Shown here: positions 15,425-22,889 of the stretch, one piece after another
Layout: each line of letters begins with the position of its first letter
Position numbering within the stretch: the first letter of the stretch is position 1
Assembly: GCA_003003615.1 (NCBI GenBank)
Contig: PVWD01000027.1
Coordinates: forward strand, 1 to 37,632
From: a filamentous cyanobacterium CCP2
GTDB taxonomy: Bacteria; Cyanobacteriota; Cyanobacteriia; Elainellales; Elainellaceae
Direction of reading: 5' to 3'
Length of the DNA stretch: 37,632 nucleotides
The notes under the pieces: generated by a model
The model's database searches: none
Told to the model about the DNA's origin: nothing
The model's input: only the letters and a program-made list of their open reading frames with translations
Program-made: the position numbers and the translations under genes

Positions 15425-17737
15425 CTAAGGAACATCAAAAGCCAGAATCGTTAGAAGCAGTTTGCGTTCCGAGTCATCAGGATGATGAAGAATAAATCGA
15501 AACCCTGTTTCGTCATAAGATTCATCAGGAACCCGCTCTGCAACATGTGGACATTTTCTGATTACATCAGGTATTTGTTTAAGAACAGCAGAAAAATTTT
15601 TGTTTCGATTGAAGATAAGCATTGCTAGTTGAGTATCCCGCCACGTCGCATAACCGAGTAGTTGATCAAGTGTTTTTCTTAATAGCTCAGCACCACCCCA
15701 AATTTTGCATTCTGCAATAAAAAGATTCCTGCCATCATCTCGCAGCAGAATATCTGTTTTACCGTTTTTGTTAAATGTCTCTCCCGTTGCACAACCTCGA
15801 TACTTACCATTTAACGCTACAAGAAAAATATCTCGAAGTGCTTCTTCTCCCATATTTTGATAAGTCTGAGGTTTACGCTCTATTTCTCGCCCCGTATGAT
15901 AGATAGTATCCAGAATATCTTCATACCGTTCTTTCAAAGAAGTCTGTTGCCCTGGTGGAGGTGGAGGAGATTGGGTGGCGATCGTGTAGTTATAGAATTG
16001 GCACTGCGTTTGAGTTGCTGAAGTTATTCGGATCACAGATTCAACATCTGCTGTTTCAACTAGAAGTAAGTTTGATAGCTTAGGTAATAGTTTGGGATCA
16101 GCAACAGCACTTAGGAAGACGTTAATATCCATACTATTAATGAAATGGTTACGCCCTTCCTCCAAAGCTCTCAGTGCATCATTGATCTTATGCTCATATT
16201 CATTCTTGTCAAGTTTATCTATAATTCCCTTGTCAAAAGACCGGATTTGTCTCTTCACTGTTGAAGATATATTGCTTGAGCGTATTGTTTCTAGTTTTGT
16301 TTTGAGTTTACAGGGTATTTTATGATCTAATGAAATCTGGATAATTTCTGGATTATCTTCTGATCTTGCTAATTTCAATAATTGGATTCCAAGTAATAAG
16401 TCAACTTTTAGAGCTGAATCTATCAGTTTGACTAGATTCTGTTTTGCTAAATCAGGCAATCCCATCATCAAACCGATCGGCTCTGTCCACTTCAAATAAT
16501 TGAGATAATCATGCTGTAGCTTCCACATACCCTGCTCATTTTTAAGCAGTTCTGGCAGCTTTTCAAGTAAATATTCCGCAGCATAATATTCTTGAAGTAA
16601 TTGGTGACAAAATTCAATTTCCTGTTTCTCTGGATCAATTTGAATCAGGTGATGTCTAATCAGAGCATCCAGGCAACGAATTGCTAAATCAGAATAGTTG
16701 TTGACTTCTTCAGCTTTCAGAAAGTCTTTGCAGATAGTCTCTGCATCCTGTTTAGAAATGACCAATCGAAAGTCGGTCGGCTCACCAGACTTGCCCGATC
16801 GCATCATCTCATAGGCAAGTGGCTTGAGTAATCGAGTCCACCACCGCCGAGTTTCATCATCCAGCTTGCTATCTTCATCCAGATAAATCTTTTCGCGTTT
16901 GCGCTCATAGATCCAAACGAATCGACGAAACAATTCTCCTCGGCTATTCGGTATTTCTCCCTGTGGTTCCTTGAGCACTACATAGAGCATCCATAGCATC
17001 AGCGGCGTTCGTCCCAGTTCTCGTAGACGATCGCTCAATTTCTGAAGCCGTTGCTTGCTTTCAAAAGGTAGGCAGATGTGAAAAAAACGTTGAATTTCAA
17101 GGGGGGAGAGTGGCTTGATCTCTAGTTTCCTTTCGATTCCTAAGCTGCCAGCGTTTAATACTCGTGTTGTGACAACGATCGGAATACCCAGATCAGCACA
17201 GTCCTCTCGAAAATTGTTCAATTTAGTGAAAGCTTGTCCAGAAGGCAATTCGTTTAAACCATCTAGCAGCAGTAAAAATGGTCTGTTACCAAACCGCAAC
17301 TTCTTAATATCAGCACCCTCCAACCCAAGCCGTTCCAGGGTTTCCTGAATCAGCGTTGATATTCCGCCCGATTGAAGCGTACACCGCCGTAATTCAATGA
17401 AAATTGGAATCGGAGCCTGCGGATCTTGCAAAGCCTGCTCCACGGCTTTAAGCAAAAATCTCACTAACGCTGTTGACTTACCAGAACCAGGTTGCCCTAC
17501 TAATAAAACAGGCTCTTTCCTTGCATAGAGATCGATACCATCTAGCACCGAAATTGTTTTCTTCTCTGAACCACGTTGAGTGGGGATATCCTCCTGAATT
17601 TCTTCCTCAGTCTGTACCTCTACACCAAAATCAAATCGCTCATACTCCTGATCAATCAGCCAGTACAACTTCCACCATTGCTGATATTTCTGTAGAAGTC
17701 GGTCTAGGTAGTTCTTAATAACAGCAGAATTGTCCAT
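15425..17737 (-). CDS. NACHT NTPase with C-terminal PD-(D/E)XK nuclease-like domain
   Basis: A 770-residue STAND-class NTPase. Walker A GQPGSGKST (81-89) and Walker B LLLLDGLNELP (155-165), with the sensor segment VVTTR (188-192), define the NACHT module after a ~70-residue helical N-terminus. A long helical region follows (about 230-560), then a proline run and the C-terminal domain (about 610-770). In the latter, GKTDILL (D662) followed 14 residues later by AECK (E676, K678) fits a PD-(D/E)XK nuclease active site. NACHT proteins with nuclease effectors act in anti-phage defence, where sensing triggers DNA cleavage; that role here is inference. It is followed by the broken DUF6883 gene and the DUF4926 fusion. 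Confidence 0.87.
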   Translation of the reverse strand: MDNSAVIKNYLDRLLQKYQQWWKLYWLIDQEYERFDFGVEVQTEEEIQEDIPTQRGSEKKTISVLDGIDLYARKEPVLLVGQPGSGKSTALVRFLLKAVEQALQDPQAPIPIFIELRRCTLQSGGISTLIQETLERLGLEGADIKKLRFGNRPFLLLLDGLNELPSGQAFTKLNNFREDCADLGIPIVVTTRVLNAGSLGIERKLEIKPLSPLEIQRFFHICLPFESKQRLQKLSDRLRELGRTPLMLWMLYVVLKEPQGEIPNSRGELFRRFVWIYERKREKIYLDEDSKLDDETRRWWTRLLKPLAYEMMRSGKSGEPTDFRLVISKQDAETICKDFLKAEEVNNYSDLAIRCLDALIRHHLIQIDPEKQEIEFCHQLLQEYYAAEYLLEKLPELLKNEQGMWKLQHDYLNYLKWTEPIGLMMGLPDLAKQNLVKLIDSALKVDLLLGIQLLKLARSEDNPEIIQISLDHKIPCKLKTKLETIRSSNISSTVKRQIRSFDKGIIDKLDKNEYEHKINDALRALEEGRNHFINSMDINVFLSAVADPKLLPKLSNLLLVETADVESVIRITSATQTQCQFYNYTIATQSPPPPPGQQTSLKERYEDILDTIYHTGREIERKPQTYQNMGEEALRDIFLVALNGKYRGCATGETFNKNGKTDILLRDDGRNLFIAECKIWGGAELLRKTLDQLLGYATWRDTQLAMLIFNRNKNFSAVLKQIPDVIRKCPHVAERVPDESYDETGFRFILHHPDDSERKLLLTILAFDVP

Positions 17738-17764
17738 GAGGAGAAGCAGCAGGAGTTGAGTTCT

Positions 17765-18073
17765 ATGTTACTCGATCGCCCTTCTACCCCTCACTTTCCA
17801 CCCTTAGAACTGCAATCTCCGAGCAAAAAGCCCGATCGTTTCACCTCAAAACCACAACATCCGAGCAAAAACCTTGAACCATTCACTTCTAAACAGCAAC
17901 GATCGCCCTCTCCCCCTAAACCATCCACCTCAAAACCCCAATCCTCAACCCAAAAAACCGATCGCTCCTTCTCCAATCACAACCCCAAGAGATGCGAATC
18001 GAATAACCTGAGATTCTTGTGGGGTGAGCATCTTGCCCGCCCAGTCAACAGAACAGAATCACTGCATAGATGA
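17765..18073 (+). CDS. Possible small basic Ser/Pro/Lys repeat protein
   Basis: A 102-codon frame with GGAG about 10 bases before its ATG. It is not recognised. Its centre is four diverged 14-residue repeats rich in Ser, Pro and Lys (for example RFTSKPQ, PFTSKQQ, STSKPQ), spaced exactly 42 bp so that the frame is kept. The C-terminus runs through dispersed repeat C, which looks non-coding. It starts 27 bp from the divergent NACHT start. It may be a real disordered protein, or a repeat tract that happens to be open. Confidence 0.3.
   Translation: MLLDRPSTPHFPPLELQSPSKKPDRFTSKPQHPSKNLEPFTSKQQRSPSPPKPSTSKPQSSTQKTDRSFSNHNPKRCESNNLRFLWGEHLARPVNRTESLHR
17814..17985 (+). repeat. Four degenerate 42-bp direct repeats
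   Basis: Units of 42 bp share segments such as CGAGCAAAAA and ACCTCAAAACC. The period is a multiple of three. Confidence 0.55.
18016..18048. repeat. Dispersed palindromic repeat C, copy 1
   Basis: 33 bp beginning CTTGTGGGGTGAGCATCTTG. It recurs inverted at 19878-19910 with two differences, so the ocp-frp pair lies between inverted copies. Confidence 0.8.
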
Positions 18074-18183
18074 TTCATTCACGATCCTCAGCCTAGAAAG
18101 GCAACAACAGTCTAATTCTGTGTCTCATCTCTTTTCTGATGCTCAGAACGATCGCCTGTCGATGAGTATGTCCTGAGAGTTAT

Positions 18184-18199
18184 GTAAAGTTTTGTTTAC
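18184..18199. promoter_or_regulatory. Inverted repeat in the presumed ocp promoter
   Basis: GTAAA and TTTAC are separated by 6 bp, about 125 bp upstream of the ocp start in an AT-rich tract. It could be a regulator site; the evidence is weak. Confidence 0.25.
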
Positions 18200-18324
18200 T
18201 TTCGTATCATTTTTGTGATAGTTTCATAACAGACAAGCAAATTTGTTGCCCCAACGCGGCTGTGCCATTTTACACAGTTGCCGGTTTTCAAAGATTTAGC
18301 AGTTTATCAACGGAGGTTTGTACT

Positions 18325-19284
18325 GTGCCGTATACAATCGATTCGGCTCGTGGCATTTTCCCGAACACGTTGTCGGCTGATGTAGTACCTGCTACAACTG
18401 CTCGGTTCAATCAGCTCAGTGCCGAAGATCAGCTTGCCTGGACTTGGTTTGCTTTCCTTGAAATGGGCAAAACGGTTACAGTTGCTGCTCCAGGAGCTGC
18501 CAGTATGCAGTTTGCCGAAGCAACGCTGAATCAAATCCGCCAGATGTCTTTTCCTGAACAAACTCAGGTGATGTGTGACTTGGCGAATCGAGCTGACACG
18601 CCAATTTGCCGCACCTATGCAACATGGTCTGCAAACATTAAGTTGGGTTTTTGGAATCAGCTTGGAGAATGGATGGAGCAAGGGATCGTCGCTCCAATTC
18701 CCTCTGGCTACCAGCTTTCCGCGAATGCTGCTGCGGTACTGGAAGCCCTGAAAGAGATGGATCAAGGTCAACAAATCACGGTTTTGCGCAACGCTGTAGT
18801 GGATATGGGCTTCGATCCAGATAAGCTCGGCAGCTACGACAGAATTTCTGAACCAGTTGTTGCTCCAAAGGAAGTATCGCAACGGACTCAAGTAACCATT
18901 CAGGGCATCAATAATCCCACGGTGTTGAGCTACATGGACAACATGAATGCTAACGACTTTGAGGCATTAATCAAGCTATTTGTGCCCGATGGAGCGTTGC
19001 AACCCCCTTTCCAAAGACCGATCGTCGGCAAAGATGCCATCGCCCGGTTTTTCCGGGAAGAGTGCCAAAATTTGAAGCTGATGCCAGAACAGGGCGTGTC
19101 TGAGTCAGTCGAGGGCGGCTACACTCAAATCAAGGTGACTGGAAAGGTTCAAACTCCCTGGTTTGGGGCTGCGGTTGGCATGAATATTGCTTGGAGATTT
19201 TTGCTCAACGCTGAGAACAAAATTTTCTTCGTGGCGATCGACCTACTGGCATCTCCCAAGGAGTTGTTAAACCTGGTTCGCTAG
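18325..19284 (+). CDS. ocp: Orange carotenoid protein (OCP)
   Basis: A photoprotective keto-carotenoid protein that quenches phycobilisome energy after blue-green light activation. The start is the GTG at 18325, because GGAGG lies 8 bases upstream and the sequence then matches the family start (PYTIDSARGIFPNTL); an ATG at 18262 would add an unrelated 21 residues. The 319 residues cover the full N-terminal helical domain, a linker two residues longer than in Synechocystis, and the NTF2-like C-terminal domain. Conserved carotenoid and interface residues are present: W110, R155, E246 (equivalent to E244), Y203 and W290 (equivalent to Y201 and W288). Position 44, Tyr in Synechocystis, is Phe. FRP follows, as is usual for the OCP1 type. 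A hairpin after the stop should end transcription before frp. Confidence 0.96.
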   Translation: MPYTIDSARGIFPNTLSADVVPATTARFNQLSAEDQLAWTWFAFLEMGKTVTVAAPGAASMQFAEATLNQIRQMSFPEQTQVMCDLANRADTPICRTYATWSANIKLGFWNQLGEWMEQGIVAPIPSGYQLSANAAAVLEALKEMDQGQQITVLRNAVVDMGFDPDKLGSYDRISEPVVAPKEVSQRTQVTIQGINNPTVLSYMDNMNANDFEALIKLFVPDGALQPPFQRPIVGKDAIARFFREECQNLKLMPEQGVSESVEGGYTQIKVTGKVQTPWFGAAVGMNIAWRFLLNAENKIFFVAIDLLASPKELLNLVR

Positions 19285-19327
19285 CGCAAGCAGTTTCAGG
19301 TATAGCTTAGCCGCAATGAATGGGGTG

Positions 19328-19362
19328 AGCACTCTTTTGCAAAAGGGTGCTTCTCCCTCTTG
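19328..19362 (+). terminator. Hairpin terminator after ocp
   Basis: AGCACTCTTTT and AAAAGGGTGCT form an 11-bp stem (one G-T pair) with a 2-base loop, 44 bp after the ocp stop, followed by a pyrimidine-rich tail. The tail is not a pure T-run, so readthrough into frp is possible. Confidence 0.75.
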
Positions 19363-19455
19363 AAAGACATGAACCAATAAAAAACAATCTTGCACACAAG
19401 TCTTTGAAACTTAGTTTGTCAAGAATTTAGAATTGTCCAGATTTCAGATTTAGTA

Positions 19456-19782
19456 ATGCCAGTGAATGACGTTGATTGGTCTAGAACCGAAAAAGAAATT
19501 GCTCAAGCAGCTTTTGATAAAGCCTACAAGCGAGAAGTTGAGACATTAGTTAGAGACGTTCGAGACAAAGCCAGTACGATCGCAGGATTAGACGACATCT
19601 GGCAATTGAATGACTTTTTGAATGCTCGCAGACATGAAATAGACGGCAAATACGACTATCGATATGCATCCCTAATCTTTGTCTTTGCGGAGTTAGTGAA
19701 AGAAGGATGGCTTCACCTTGACGACCTCAAGGGATTGGATGCAGGCAAGCTCGCCAAGATCTCTGCTCTAACGCGAATGTAG
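19456..19782 (+). CDS. frp: Fluorescence recovery protein (FRP)
   Basis: A 108-residue helical protein that speeds return of active red OCP to the orange form and detaches it from phycobilisomes. The diagnostic segment DDIWQLNDFLNARRHEIDGK matches the family. Residues equivalent to Synechocystis FRP W50, D54 and R60 are W49, D53 and R59; the H53 equivalent is N52. It lies 171 bp after ocp on the same strand. No obvious ribosome site precedes the ATG. Confidence 0.93.
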   Translation: MPVNDVDWSRTEKEIAQAAFDKAYKREVETLVRDVRDKASTIAGLDDIWQLNDFLNARRHEIDGKYDYRYASLIFVFAELVKEGWLHLDDLKGLDAGKLAKISALTRM

Positions 19783-19877
19783 CATCGCAAATGTCATCTT
19801 GTTGATATCAATTCAGCATTGCTCTCGGTTAGCTTATCCTTAAAAGCGTAGATTAAATAACCGATCATTCTGCTCTA

Positions 19878-19910
19878 TTGACTGGGCAGGCAAGATGCCC
19901 ACCCCACAAG
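19878..19910. repeat. Dispersed palindromic repeat C, copy 2 (inverted)
   Basis: Inverted copy of 18016-18048 with 31 of 33 bases identical. It lies between frp and the convergent Rubisco activase gene. Confidence 0.8.
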
Positions 19911-19949
19911 GGTTTCAGGTAATTGAATTTTCATTCCTCAGCATCCGAT

Positions 19950-21299
19950 TTATTGCCCTGGTCGCTGAATAATGTTTTCCATCACGCGCCGTTTTGCCCC
20001 AGGTTCAATTCCAAACAAACGCACGTACTCTCCGACGTGATTGTTAAGGCAAGACTCGACAGCATCGATCGCCTCTGCCTCATTTTGGGCTTGAATTGTC
20101 GCACAACTTTGCCAGGAGCCAGCCCGGAACCGCCGTTGATCCACATGCTCCAAACCAATGCGGTAGCCTTGAACCAGCAACGATCGCACCTGTTGCAGCA
20201 CCTCATCATCCAGACGATGGTTTCCAGAAGGATTCCCCGTGGGGCGATCGGGTTTTGTCTGAGCAGAGTTTGCCTGGGAGGGGGGTGCAGGTAGACGAGA
20301 TGAGCCATTGCCATTGCCAGCCCGATGTTCAGCAGGATGTTCAGCCCGATATCCAGCCCGATGTTCAGCCGAATGCCCAGTAGAGCGGGAAGGAGCACGA
20401 TCGGGAATTGCCTGAGCTTCAGAGATGGCGCGGTTATAGGCAGAGGCCAGCCGCAGTTCATGGAGCCGACCCTGCTCAATCACCATCAGTTCTCCCTCTT
20501 CAATCAGGTGAGACAAATTGAAGTTCGGTTTCTGAAAGTTAACCTTCTCTTTGGCATTCACCAACTTAGAACCCACTTTGTTAAAGCCGATCGACTGAAT
20601 AAAGTTCAGCACTTGCTCATCGTAAATCCGGGAGCGCAACGCCCCAAAAAAGTCGATCGATTGACCATCAAAGTGGTTGACCAGCTTTTCAATATCTGAC
20701 CGCGACAGTCCATCTGCCTCAAAAATTCCGTAGGCAATATTCAGCCGATCGTCCCGGTTTGGCTCCCAGTAGAACTTTTCCATTCGCCCATCGCGCACCA
20801 AAGGGGCATACAGCGTCCCAAAGTCATTTCCCGTCACGATGATCGGCACACGGGGCAACGGTTCATCGTCGTAGCTGCCGGGAAGCTGCACATTCGTCGG
20901 ATTGTCCGCAATGTTCATCAGCGTGGCATTCACCAACTGAGTATTGACGGTATACTGCGTTCCGCCATCAACCCGACCCGCCCCAGCATCAATGTCATTG
21001 ATCATCAACACTGCCATTTTGCCGCGCTTGCGAATGATGTCTGCCGCTTCACGATACCGCAACCGAATTAACCGCGCCGGATCGCCCGCATCCGGACTTT
21101 CCAACTCTCCCGCAGACATGTGAACCGCTTCAATCCCCATCAGGTTAAAAACTAGTTCACACTGAAACGATTTGCCTTCGCCCTTGTGTCCGTGAACTCC
21201 CAGAATCAGCGGTACACGAACATTGTCCAGATCAAGAAAGTTCTTGGTGATGTGGATGGCAAGCTTGTTGAGAAACCGAGGTGCAATGTAAAAAGACAT
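19950..21299 (-). CDS. rca: Rubisco activase with C-terminal RbcS-like (SSUL) domain
   Basis: A 449-residue AAA+ ATPase that remodels inhibited Rubisco. Walker A GHKGEGKS (about 37-44) and Walker B AVLMINDIDAG (about 96-106) are clear, and the AAA+ module runs to about residue 290. A Pro/Gly/His/Arg-rich linker follows (about 300-360) with imperfect AEHRAGYR repeats. From about 363 (LDDEVLQQVRSLLVQGYRIG) comes a small-subunit-like domain of the kind found in CcmM, which targets the activase to carboxysomal Rubisco. Cys399 and Cys417 are 18 residues apart, like the redox-active Cys pair of some SSUL domains. The gene stands alone, away from rbcLS, and converges on frp. Confidence 0.95.
   Translation of the reverse strand: MSFYIAPRFLNKLAIHITKNFLDLDNVRVPLILGVHGHKGEGKSFQCELVFNLMGIEAVHMSAGELESPDAGDPARLIRLRYREAADIIRKRGKMAVLMINDIDAGAGRVDGGTQYTVNTQLVNATLMNIADNPTNVQLPGSYDDEPLPRVPIIVTGNDFGTLYAPLVRDGRMEKFYWEPNRDDRLNIAYGIFEADGLSRSDIEKLVNHFDGQSIDFFGALRSRIYDEQVLNFIQSIGFNKVGSKLVNAKEKVNFQKPNFNLSHLIEEGELMVIEQGRLHELRLASAYNRAISEAQAIPDRAPSRSTGHSAEHRAGYRAEHPAEHRAGNGNGSSRLPAPPSQANSAQTKPDRPTGNPSGNHRLDDEVLQQVRSLLVQGYRIGLEHVDQRRFRAGSWQSCATIQAQNEAEAIDAVESCLNNHVGEYVRLFGIEPGAKRRVMENIIQRPGQ
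20309..20383 (-). repeat. 24-bp tandem repeat in the activase linker
   Basis: Imperfect units of GATGTTCAGCCCGATATCCA type (plus strand) encode the AEHRAGYR-like linker repeat. The frame is kept. Confidence 0.6.
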
Positions 21300-21525
21300 A
21301 AGGCAGAGAAAGGGCTAGAGGTGCAGAGTAGACGAGCAGGCGATCGGCTGATCCCTGATGCTTTGCTTAAAGGACATGCTGAATGGCAGAAAAGGAGCGC
21401 GATAATCGGCAGGAGGTGAAGCGTTCCTGACTCCATTTCTTGAAAATTTTCTGGCTCAGGGGGGAGCGAGACGACGAGAACTCCCTCGCTCAGTTACACG
21501 TTCGATCACACACTCAATCACGACA

Positions 21526-21559
21526 TTCACGCTATTGGATTCACGCTATTGGATTCACG
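21526..21559. repeat. Tandem duplication of a 14-mer
   Basis: TTCACGCTATTGGA occurs twice back to back, followed by a third partial TTCACG. Confidence 0.8.
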
Positions 21560-21796
21560 AGCAGCCTGGAGAAACAAACTTAAGAACTGGTTTACTTTAA
21601 AAAAAGTTCAACTTGAACAGTTTAATTTTTTATTAACTGTTCCCAGGCTATCACGAACGGCGAAAGGAAAGACGATCGCCTGATGAATCACTTTATTATC
21701 AGACTGATTACCTTAGCTAATGGCTATTTCTAAGGCGATTCAGCCCTACCGATCGCATTTACCCTCGTTGGAATGGGACGCTCACCCGATTCTCAC

Positions 21797-21822
21797 AGCG
21801 GTTTAGCAATGCCAACCCCTAC
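21797..21822. repeat. Dispersed repeat B, copy 2
   Basis: 21 of 26 bases match 10699-10724 in the same orientation, including CCAACCCCTAC. It sits just downstream of the acetyltransferase stop. Confidence 0.5.
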
Positions 21823-21834
21823 TCAAAATTAAGC

Positions 21835-22356
21835 TCACAACATCCGCTGCATCAATATTAGATCCAGCCAGCGATCGAACTTAAAGGCAATTTCTTTGAG
21901 GTAGCCCACCTGCTGAAAGCCAAAGGTTTCGTGGAGCCGAATGCTGACCCCGTTTGCCGCATCAATCCCCGCAATGACAGTGTGTAGCCCCATTTGCTGC
22001 GCCGTATCAATCAGAGGATTCATCAACAGTTTGCCAATTCCCCGGCCTCGTTGTCCTGCCGACACATACACCGAATCTTCCGCCGAATAGCAATATCCAT
22101 CCGCATGGCGGAAAGAGCTAAGCGCACTCCAACCCACCACCTTCCTGCCGTCCTCTGCCACAAAAATCGGATGCTGGCTGCGAATGTGGGCTTCATACCA
22201 GGCAATCCGAGCATCCAGAGTTGTCGGATAGTAATCGTAGGAAGCGGTAGTATGAATCACGGCATCATTATAAATTTCTACAATGGCAGGAATATCCTGG
22301 TGAGTGGCAGGGCGAACAATTACATTGACGGTTTCAGGTTTTGGCAACGTAAACAT
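21835..22356 (-). CDS. GNAT N-acetyltransferase, phosphinothricin-acetyltransferase type
   Basis: A 173-residue acetyl-CoA-dependent transferase. It opens VIVRPATHQDIPAIVEIYND as in the Pat/MnaT group, keeps the TTASYDYYPTTLDARIAWYE segment of that group, and has the acetyl-CoA pyrophosphate-binding motif QRGRGIGK (about residues 102-109). Relatives acetylate amino acids such as methionine sulfoximine or phosphinothricin. The physiological substrate is not determined by sequence. It is a single gene with its own promoter region upstream. Confidence 0.88.
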   Translation of the reverse strand: MFTLPKPETVNVIVRPATHQDIPAIVEIYNDAVIHTTASYDYYPTTLDARIAWYEAHIRSQHPIFVAEDGRKVVGWSALSSFRHADGYCYSAEDSVYVSAGQRGRGIGKLLMNPLIDTAQQMGLHTVIAGIDAANGVSIRLHETFGFQQVGYLKEIAFKFDRWLDLILMQRML

Positions 22357-22889
22357 AGGCTACCCACAACTTAAAAGAGTGCAGTTTTGATCAAAAAGCA
22401 GTTCAAAGGTTGAGCGAAACAAGCGACCCGTTTGACCGTATCGCCTTTCATTCAAGTTACGCGGGATGGGGGACAAAAACTTGTACCAAAACACACAGTT
22501 TTTGATGAACTTCCTTCTGGAAATTTTGCTGAGGAAACTTAAGACTTTAGCGAAAAACGCGGCGATCGAAGAATTTAGACGGCAAACTAGGGAAGAAATA
22601 AAGCTGCCTTGCTCCATCCAATTCGCCAAAAATTTGTAACACTGAATACATCCATTAGGTCTTTATGAATTCGTTGGTACGCGAGTTAGCCTTGAGTATG
22701 ACAGATTACCTATCTGCCATAACGGCTGCATATATACTGCCAGTGGATCACTGTCTTTATGTTGATTAAGATCCAAGTATGTCGCGCAGTTTAGGCAGGG
22801 AAACGTGGATGTGCTGTGAGTGAAGTCACGTTCACTTCGCAGACACAAGTTAGATTGCAAACAACCTAATGAGTTTGGGAGTGAAGCTC
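22357..22889. other. Intergenic region upstream of glgP
   Basis: About 530 bp between divergent genes. I see only a small inverted repeat (AGTGAA/TTCACT near 22812). An 89-codon minus frame has no recognised features and is not called. Confidence 0.4.

Larger units (their letters stand above)
17738..18324. other. Intergenic region between NACHT gene and ocp
   Basis: Holds 42-bp degenerate repeats within a possible small basic ORF (17765-18073), dispersed repeat C (18016-18048) and the AT-rich presumed ocp promoter, which includes the inverted repeat GTAAA-6-TTTAC at 18184-18199. Confidence 0.5.
21300..21834. other. Intergenic region upstream of rca
   Basis: About 535 bp. It should contain the rca promoter. 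It holds a 14-bp tandem duplication (21526-21553), overlapping small inverted repeats at 21606-21642 (GTTCAACTTGAAC, and GAACAGTT/AACTGTTC) and dispersed repeat B copy 2. No gene is seen. Confidence 0.45.

Noticed and set aside
22360-22629. 89-codon minus-strand frame next to the acetyltransferase gene
   Set aside because: No recognisable features or good start, and the composition is like translated intergenic DNA.
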